DNA of 64,000 nt from JAGVPT01 sp963717445 (GTDB taxonomy: Bacteria > Bacteroidota > Ignavibacteria > UBA10030 > UBA8401), in assembly GCA_963717445.1 (NCBI GenBank), contig OY970334.1, forward strand, positions 558,001-622,000, given 5' to 3'. The position numbers and the translations under genes were made by a program. Each line of letters starts with the position of its first letter. Position 1 is the first letter of the stretch. Below are positions 58,505 to 64,000 of the stretch, one piece after another. The notes under the pieces were generated by a model. It did no database searches. It worked only from the letters and a program-made list of their open reading frames with translations, and was not told the DNA's origin.

Positions 58505-58634
58505 AATTCGGCATTTCCTTGCTGGGGCAAAGCGAGGGTCTTTTTGCCCGCCCAAAGGTTTCAAGCAAAACAACGGTGAACAGAGAACGGCAAGCCTTAC
58601 ATTTTCGCTTGCAACTTTTTCATCATGGGTGAAT

Positions 58635-60686
58635 CTACCAAATCTTTACCCTGACGCTGTCGGCCCGCCACATCGGGTCGCCTTGCTTGATTCCAAACGT
58701 CGAATAAAATTCCGGCATGTTTGTCAACGGGCCGATGACGCGGAATTTGGCGGGCGAGTGTTCGTTGCTCTTCACCTGACTCGCGATCGCTTCGGGACGT
58801 TCGTTCACCATCCACGCGAGAGCATATCCCAGGAAAAATCGCTGGTCCGGAGTCAGCCCTGCAATAATTTCATGATTCTTGTACTGATCTGTTTTTTTGA
58901 AGGCCTCGTACCCCATCATGATGCCGCCAAGGTCGGCAATATTCTCTCCTTCCGTCAACTCGCCGTTAATGTGCAGGCTATCGACAGCAACGTAATCGTC
59001 GAACTGCTTGACGATCATCGTTGTCTTAGCATAGAACCTGGCACTGTCTTCCGGAGTCCACCAATTGTCTAAATTACCGAATTCATCGTACTTACTTCCC
59101 TGGTCATCAAACCCGTGAGTGATCTCATGCCCAAAGGTGGAACCGCCGATGACGGAATAAAGAATTGCATCGTCCGCCAGTGTGTGCTCGTAACCTGAAA
59201 CGATAATGTTGCAGCCGGGCACGACGATTTCATTATTGGAAGAGTTGTAGTACGCATTATATGTTTGCGGCTCCATATCCCATTCAGTCCTATCCACAGG
59301 CTTCCCGTATTTTGAAACCATGTACTCAAATTCCCATTTGTTGGCGTTCATAACATTTCGAACAAAAGAGGAGCGGTCGATTTGCATGGTGCCCAAATCT
59401 TTCCATTTGTCGGGATATCCTACCTTCATGATGATCGCATTGAGTTTATTCAGCGCTTTCGCTTTGGTAGCCTCGCTCATCCAGTCGAGCTGCTTTATCC
59501 GTTCGGCATACACCGCCTTAATCGCATTCCCGATTTCCAGAAGCTTTTCCTTCGTCCTCTTCGGCAAATATTCCGCAACGTACACCTGGCCGATCAATTC
59601 GCCGAGCGAGGCGTCGGTTTGTTCAACAACACGCTTCCACCGCGGCTTCGGCTCCTGTATTCCACGTAGCGTGGTGGAATAAAAACTGAACGATTCAAGA
59701 TATGTTCTATCATCCATATACCGCGCAAGTCCGCGGACGAGATGGAATTTGAGATAATTTTTCCAGTCATCGAGCGAGAATGTTTTAAGATAATTATTGA
59801 TTGCAGTCAAAAACTCCGGCTGACCGACCACGACCGTGTCGACGTTTCTCAACCCTGCATGCTTCATAAAAATTTCCCAGTCAAGATTCGGTGTCGATTC
59901 CGTCAATTCCTTGAATGAAATCTTATTGTAGTTTTTAAGCGGGTCTCGGGTATCTTCGCGCTTGCGTGATGCTTTTGCAATGGCCGTCTCCAGCTTCATG
60001 ACGCTCCGGGCAGCCTGAATAGCGTTAGCACTGTCGTAGCCCATGATCGTAAACATATTATTGAGATGCGTAAGAAATTTTTGGCGAATCATCAAAGCGC
60101 GCGAATCGGTATCAAAATAAAAATTGCGGTCGGGTAAGCTCAATCCTCCTTGCCAGATAAAAATTGCATTTTTGCTGCTAATCTTATCGTCCTGACCTAC
60201 GCCAAAGCCAAAGAGTGGAGAAGCGGAGACAGCATGGATAAATGCGGCAGTTTTTATGACGCCGCTTACGTCTTGAATTCCATCGATCATTGCAAAATCA
60301 CTTTTCAGATCAGCCAGTCCCTTTTTGTTGAGGGAAACGCTGTCCATCCCGGTAAAAAAGAAGTCGCCGATTTTTTGCTTGGTACTTCCCTTTTCTGCGC
60401 CGGCAAGCGCCGCTGAAGATTCGCAGATATTGCGGATTTGTGCGTTGATCGTATCCTGGATCATTTGCCAAAGACCGTTGTACGGCTCGCTGGCGGGAAT
60501 GGGGTTTTCTTTGAACCATTTTCCGTTGGCAAAAAGGAAAAAGTCGTCCTGGGCACGAACAGTGGAGTCTATATGCGAAGCAAGGGCATCGTTTGCCTGC
60601 ATTTCTTTCTTGGGCTGAGCCACCACATTGGAAGCTCCAAAAGCCACGATGCAAATAAAAGAGAAGAGGAAAAAATATTTTTTCAT
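58635..60686 (-). CDS. M13 family metallopeptidase (PepO/neprilysin-like), exported
   Basis: A 683-residue zinc endopeptidase. The signal peptide is FFLFSFICIVAFGASNVVAQ at residues 5-24. The zinc site is GGSTFGHEITHGFDDQG (HExxH) with the third ligand Glu in GENIADLGGIMMGYEAF. The substrate loop NAYYNSSNNEIVVPGC and the C-terminal RVIGPLTNMPEFYSTFG are conserved. It cleaves peptides, not large proteins, and is placed in the periplasm or outer envelope. The C terminus ends VRVKIW instead of the CxxW of mammalian enzymes, which is common in bacteria. The single gene has its own upstream region; a weak promoter candidate there has 18-base spacing. Confidence 0.95.
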   Translation of the reverse strand: MKKYFFLFSFICIVAFGASNVVAQPKKEMQANDALASHIDSTVRAQDDFFLFANGKWFKENPIPASEPYNGLWQMIQDTINAQIRNICESSAALAGAEKGSTKQKIGDFFFTGMDSVSLNKKGLADLKSDFAMIDGIQDVSGVIKTAAFIHAVSASPLFGFGVGQDDKISSKNAIFIWQGGLSLPDRNFYFDTDSRALMIRQKFLTHLNNMFTIMGYDSANAIQAARSVMKLETAIAKASRKREDTRDPLKNYNKISFKELTESTPNLDWEIFMKHAGLRNVDTVVVGQPEFLTAINNYLKTFSLDDWKNYLKFHLVRGLARYMDDRTYLESFSFYSTTLRGIQEPKPRWKRVVEQTDASLGELIGQVYVAEYLPKRTKEKLLEIGNAIKAVYAERIKQLDWMSEATKAKALNKLNAIIMKVGYPDKWKDLGTMQIDRSSFVRNVMNANKWEFEYMVSKYGKPVDRTEWDMEPQTYNAYYNSSNNEIVVPGCNIIVSGYEHTLADDAILYSVIGGSTFGHEITHGFDDQGSKYDEFGNLDNWWTPEDSARFYAKTTMIVKQFDDYVAVDSLHINGELTEGENIADLGGIMMGYEAFKKTDQYKNHEIIAGLTPDQRFFLGYALAWMVNERPEAIASQVKSNEHSPAKFRVIGPLTNMPEFYSTFGIKQGDPMWRADSVRVKIW

Positions 60687-60820
60687 TGGATGATCTATTG
60701 GTATGATTGAAAGGATGGAATATTCCCCTATCGCACGTTATTTTTTTATTTCTTCTTCACTCAAAACATAATCAACTGCGGACCGGGAATGATGTTGTGA
60801 GCGTATCATTCGTTGTTCTC

Positions 60821-61990
60821 TTATCTCATATTCTTGAAGCCATTTTCTACTTCAAATGAAATTCTTTTATAGACTTCTTCAAACGACCCCATGCCGTCTA
60901 TTTTTACGACACCATGGAGCTGGTTATATTTTTCAATGACGGGAACGGTCTTCTTTTCGTGTTCGCCCAGTCGTTTGACAATTTTTGCCGTGCTCGTATC
61001 GTACGGCATGCAGCGGTCGGTTTTGCTTCTTTCATCCAACCTGTTGATGAGCTCCAGCATCGGCACCTCGATCTCGATGATTTTTGCAATCGAAGAGTCA
61101 TGCTTTTTCAACAGACCGTCCAAAATATATGATTGCACTAATGTCCGCGGGAATCCTTTAAAGATAAAACCCTTGACATCCTTATGATTTTCCAGCTTTT
61201 TCTCGATTAATTGAACGACGATTTCGTCCCCGACAAGCTGTCCGTTCTCGTAGAGATCAGTAATCTTTCTTCCAATCTCAGATTTTTTTTCAATCTCCTG
61301 CTGGAGCATCTCGCCGGTCGCTACATATTCTAAACCGAACTCTTTCGCAATGGCTTTCCCGTGAGAACCGCGTCCGGAACCTGGATAACCGAAAAGGACG
61401 ATATTGAGAAGGCGTTTGCTTAATTCTTGTTTTATGATTTTTGTGATGCTCGCAGTGACGTCTTCGATACTTGCACTGCCGTCAACCTCAACGCATATGC
61501 CTTTGTCTTTATAGAACTGCAATACGGGAAGAGTCTTTTCGTGATATTCTTTGAGCCTGTTGCGGATGACGGTTTCATTGTCGTCCGTGCGGCCGGACGT
61601 TTTTCCTCTATTCAAAAGACGCGAAACAGATACTTCCTCCGGCACAACAAGACTGATAAGGCACGTTAAGGCCGTGTTCAATTTTAGCATCAAGCCGTCG
61701 AGGATGTAGGCCTGAATGTACGTGCGAGGGAATCCGTCGAATAAAAAACCGTTCGATTCCGGATTATCGGTGATTGTCTTTTCGATAATTTGAACGATAA
61801 TTTCATCCGAGACTAATCCCCCCGAGGCAATGATACTCTGGGCTTCGAGTCCTAATCTTGTATTGTTTGCGATTTCCTTTCTAAGCAGGTCGCCGGTAGA
61901 AATGTAAAACAGGTTATATTTTTTTGTCAGGAATTCAGATTGAGTTCCTTTTCCAGCTCCAGGAGGGCCGAATAATGCGATATTCAACAT
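60821..61990 (-). CDS. adk: Double adenylate kinase: active first half, degenerate second half
   Basis: 389 residues made of two adenylate-kinase domains in tandem. Domain 1 (about 1-190) has a normal P loop NIALFGPPGAGKGTQSEFL, STGDLLRKEI, FDGFPRTYIQAYIL and RTDDNETVIRNRL, and lacks the zinc-type LID. Domain 2 (about 192-389) repeats the fold: NIVLFGYPGSGRGSHGKA, ATGEMLQQEI, FKGFPRTLVQSYIL and DRCMPYDTSTAKIVKRL. Its Walker lysine is Arg and GTQ reads GSH, so it is probably not catalytic as an adenylate kinase. Domain 1 converts ATP plus AMP to two ADP. No separate adk is in the window. The gene seems monocistronic. Confidence 0.92.
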   Translation of the reverse strand: MLNIALFGPPGAGKGTQSEFLTKKYNLFYISTGDLLRKEIANNTRLGLEAQSIIASGGLVSDEIIVQIIEKTITDNPESNGFLFDGFPRTYIQAYILDGLMLKLNTALTCLISLVVPEEVSVSRLLNRGKTSGRTDDNETVIRNRLKEYHEKTLPVLQFYKDKGICVEVDGSASIEDVTASITKIIKQELSKRLLNIVLFGYPGSGRGSHGKAIAKEFGLEYVATGEMLQQEIEKKSEIGRKITDLYENGQLVGDEIVVQLIEKKLENHKDVKGFIFKGFPRTLVQSYILDGLLKKHDSSIAKIIEIEVPMLELINRLDERSKTDRCMPYDTSTAKIVKRLGEHEKKTVPVIEKYNQLHGVVKIDGMGSFEEVYKRISFEVENGFKNMR

Positions 61991-62050
61991 AGGCGTAATC
62001 TATCATGATGGTTTTTTGAGAAAACATATTTTCAATGGTAACGACGTAAC

Positions 62051-62068
62051 CGATGAGAACTCTCATCG
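62051..62068. promoter_or_regulatory. Short dyad upstream of the double adenylate kinase gene
   Basis: CGATGAGA-AC-TCTCATCG, a perfect 8-bp inverted repeat about 60 bases before the gene's start. The size and spacing would suit a dimeric repressor; no regulator is assigned. Confidence 0.3.
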
Positions 62069-62149
62069 CTTATTAAGATACGATTTTCAGTTTGAGAAGT
62101 AAACAGCCGGAGTATTTACGGTGCACGGTACGAAGTTTTTTAGAGCAGA

Positions 62150-62632
62150 CTATTTACCGAATTCCTCCCGCACGTCTTTCGACGACAATTTCCAGACAAT
62201 AAACATCGCAATGACAACAACGATGATGACGCTGCCAACGGTTGCAAATTCTCCAAAGGCCATTATTCCCGATCCGCCGACTAACTGACTCATTCCTGTT
62301 TTGCCGAGAAATGATTGCGCCATGTAGTATCCGCCGATCAACGATGCAATATAAAACACCGTCTGGACCCAGACGAGGGAGATGAAAGCGATTCTTCCCC
62401 ATTTCATACGCTTGAACAGTGCAAATGAAACGACGATCGTGGCGAAGTTCAATGCCAGACTGATGATGCTCAACGTCAATATCCAGCCGGAATGAAGAGA
62501 CATCAATCCACCATCCGGCTGGTACGTTTGCATCAGCCGCATTGCCATTTGGTATTCAGAGCTGTTGGTAAGACTTATGTAGGAGACCAATCCGGTAATA
62601 TCGGTCACGCACAAAAACAATGCAATGATCAT
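62150..62632 (-). CDS. Small four-helix membrane protein of unknown function
   Basis: 160 residues with about four membrane segments (ALFLCVTDITGLVSYISL, WILTLSIISLALNFATIVV, IAFISLVWVQTVFYIASLIG and SVIIVVVIAMFIVWKL). I do not recognise the family. The frame stays open 72 bases upstream of ATG 62632 and reads like protein (PLPPSRSTFVTGLALVS), but no ATG, GTG or TTG occurs there, so the true N terminus may be longer with an unusual start, or the start may have been lost by an indel. A heptanucleotide array lies just upstream. Confidence 0.6.
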   Translation of the reverse strand: MIIALFLCVTDITGLVSYISLTNSSEYQMAMRLMQTYQPDGGLMSLHSGWILTLSIISLALNFATIVVSFALFKRMKWGRIAFISLVWVQTVFYIASLIGGYYMAQSFLGKTGMSQLVGGSGIMAFGEFATVGSVIIVVVIAMFIVWKLSSKDVREEFGK

Positions 62633-62710
62633 CGAGACAAGAGCTAAGCCCGTAACGAAGGTTGAACGGGATGGGGGTAATGGTATGTTAGTCGCGGGGT
62701 CCGTGGTGTC

Positions 62711-62738
62711 TTAGTTCTTAGTCCTTAGTCCTTGGTCT
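62711..62738. repeat. Heptanucleotide tandem repeat (unit TTAGTYC)
   Basis: Units TTAGTTC, TTAGTCC, TTAGTCC and TTGGTCT lie between the membrane protein gene and the 88-codon gene, the same style of array as at 18464. Confidence 0.65.
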
Positions 62739-62746
62739 TAAAGATT

Positions 62747-63013
62747 CTACTTTCTTTCGCTCGCTTGGGGTTCGCTACGTTCCGCGCGAAGGATCATATC
62801 CATGGACATTTTATCCAAACCTTTTACACGAATTTTCGCGGACGGATAAAGTTTTTTCACTTTGGCATGCAACAAAACGATCAGATCTAAATTTCCCCGA
62901 TTAACGGAGAATTCTGCTTCGTCCTTTTTCTTGCCGTTTATATACGTGTGCGCGGTAAACGATCCGCCATTGTTTTTATTGCAGCGTAATTCGATAGAGA
63001 GGTTTTCGGGCAT
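62747..63013 (-). CDS. Hypothetical 88-residue protein
   Basis: A small, charged, soluble protein (MPENLSIELRCNKNNGGSF at the N terminus). No family was recognised. It contains a TAHTYINGKKKDEAEFSV strand pair and LDLIVLLHAKVKKLYPSAKI, consistent with a small alpha/beta fold. It reads away from the esterase gene and ends next to the heptanucleotide array. Coding status rests on frame length and normal composition only. Confidence 0.5.
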   Translation of the reverse strand: MPENLSIELRCNKNNGGSFTAHTYINGKKKDEAEFSVNRGNLDLIVLLHAKVKKLYPSAKIRVKGLDKMSMDMILRAERSEPQASERK

Positions 63014-63131
63014 GGTATTTCCTTCATTGTGCTTCTCGAACGCTTTCGTTCATTACAAAGATACGATATATGTATGTAGAAAACAATGGATTCGGAGAAC
63101 AGAGTTCCTAACTTTGAGTCTTTGAATTATT

Positions 63132-64000
63132 TTATTTTAGGCTTTGGAAAAATTCCATTATGACCTGAGGTCCATTAATATCTTTATTGACATTTCCTAA
63201 AACTCTAGGCCACCAATGAAACCCTGCATTCATAAAAATGTGTCCGCCGTTAATCACTTTAATCAATACCACTTTTTTCCCCGATTGAATAGAGTCGTAC
63301 GTGTATTCCACTGCCGTCGACTTGTCGGTCGTATTGACATCCGGAAAGTCATACTCCTTCTTCGAAGTCGTATCACAATTATCCAATCCTAGCCAGTACT
63401 GGAGCGTTTGATCGGTGGACATCACCACTCCTCGTTCCTTCCCATCTCCTGCTTTGACCATGCCGCCGTTGTAAGGGTTAATTCGGTCGGTCGTTCCGTT
63501 CATGAGAAGCATGGAAACAGGCTGGTGGGCTTCGACACAATCATCGTTTGCCTCTACCGGCAGGTTTGCAGCGACCGCGGCGAATCCTTTGAAAATAGCA
63601 GGGCGTTCCTTTGCAAGCTTGAAACACATTTGCGCGCCGTTGGAATAGCCCGTTACAAAAACATTTTTTTCATCGATACGATAATGCTCTTTGAAATATT
63701 TGATCATACTTTCAAAGAAGGCAATATCATCAACGTTGAGTTTAGTGGTCTCAAATGTATCGGCTTTTCTACAGTCGTTCCAATATCGTCCATACCCTTG
63801 CGGATAGACAATAATAAGGTCCTTTTGCTTATCTGCGATTTTATCAAATTGCGCTCCCGTCAGCATTTGCATGCCTTTTGCCTCCATTCCTGAACCGTGA
63901 AGAACAAATGCCAGCTTCGGAGATTCCGACAAATGTTTCGGGATATAATAAAGGAACATCCTCTGAAGGCTCCCTATTTTCAAATGGGCTGACTGGAGCG
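63132..64000 (-). CDS. LpqC/polyhydroxybutyrate depolymerase-like esterase (5' end outside window)
   Basis: An alpha/beta-hydrolase of the esterase PHB depolymerase / feruloyl esterase family. It begins upstream of base 64000: the frame is open to the edge and reads LQSAHLKIGSLQRMFLYYIP, where similar proteins have a Gly-x-x-Arg-x-(aromatic) strand. TTG 63983 is thus an internal codon. Nucleophilic Ser is in VFVTGYSNGAQMCFKLA, the oxyanion loop in FVLHGSGMEAKG, and the catalytic His in VINGGHIFMNAG. A signal peptide is likely in the missing part. The natural substrate is unknown. Confidence 0.85.
   Translation of the reverse strand, partial: LQSAHLKIGSLQRMFLYYIPKHLSESPKLAFVLHGSGMEAKGMQMLTGAQFDKIADKQKDLIIVYPQGYGRYWNDCRKADTFETTKLNVDDIAFFESMIKYFKEHYRIDEKNVFVTGYSNGAQMCFKLAKERPAIFKGFAAVAANLPVEANDDCVEAHQPVSMLLMNGTTDRINPYNGGMVKAGDGKERGVVMSTDQTLQYWLGLDNCDTTSKKEYDFPDVNTTDKSTAVEYTYDSIQSGKKVVLIKVINGGHIFMNAGFHWWPRVLGNVNKDINGPQVIMEFFQSLK

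Overview
This 64 kb window looks like bacterial chromosome of moderate GC content. It carries no rRNA, tRNA, phage gene, transposase gene or CRISPR array that I could recognise. CIRCE-controlled groESL, a bacterial type A-like RNase P RNA, an archaeal-type phosphatidylserine decarboxylase, the lysine 6-transaminase plus aldehyde dehydrogenase pair and a double adenylate kinase suggest the FCB (Bacteroidota / Ignavibacteriota / Chlorobiota) neighbourhood. That placement is inference. Eight promoters read by eye all have the form TTGnnn-17 bp-TAnnnT (groES, plsY, larB, psd, the NIF3 leader, dinB, the 8-oxoguanine deaminase and xdhA). This argues for an E. coli-like primary sigma factor and against the divergent promoter of Bacteroidia.

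Bases 1-32,700 are mostly housekeeping. The order is: the end of argH; two peptidases; groEL/groES with terminator, CIRCE and promoter; rsmI-nadE-lat; an aldehyde dehydrogenase, purB, htrA and plsY; then, divergently, larB, a cystathionine beta-synthase and a cystathionine gamma-lyase (reverse transsulfuration). A long minus-strand run follows: psd-pssA-purS-purQ-tatA(frameshifted)-tatA-gatA-sucD-ndk-nudix. A plus-strand run answers it: a leader with hairpins and terminator, NIF3-like protein, zinc-ribbon coiled-coil protein, RNase H, rnpB, recJ, yebC (frameshifted), ruvC and ruvA. dinB closes this part.

Bases 33,700-56,500 form a purine catabolism island. It holds an 8-oxoguanine deaminase-like amidohydrolase, three molybdenum hydroxylases (a three-subunit set, an XdhAB pair and a Tat-exported IorAB-like pair), MocA, a MoaD/ThiS-like protein with a GGG tail, two fold-type II PLP enzymes, YgeW, YgeY, YgfK and SsnA. 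YgeW, YgeY, YgfK and SsnA are hallmark members of the E. coli yge-ygf locus and of anaerobic urate-degrading loci in gut bacteria. Here the usual YgeX, HyuA and carbamate kinase are absent from the window, while two other PLP enzymes and a ubiquitin-like sulfur-carrier candidate sit in the same operon. This is the most likely place for undescribed biochemistry.

Bases 56,600-64,000 hold small conserved proteins of unknown function, an M13 metallopeptidase, a tandem adenylate kinase with a degenerate second half, a small membrane protein and an esterase cut by the window edge.

Non-coding structure is rich. A 157-bp MITE-like element with 8-bp target duplication lies next to the dinB promoter. 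A second inverted-repeat element separates xdhA from xdhB and supplies the xdhA stop codon. A dispersed GC-rich repeat occurs three times, and heptanucleotide tandem arrays occur in several gaps. Three conserved genes (tatA-2, yebC and a DUF1579-like gene) carry single-base frameshifts, which may be assembly errors.
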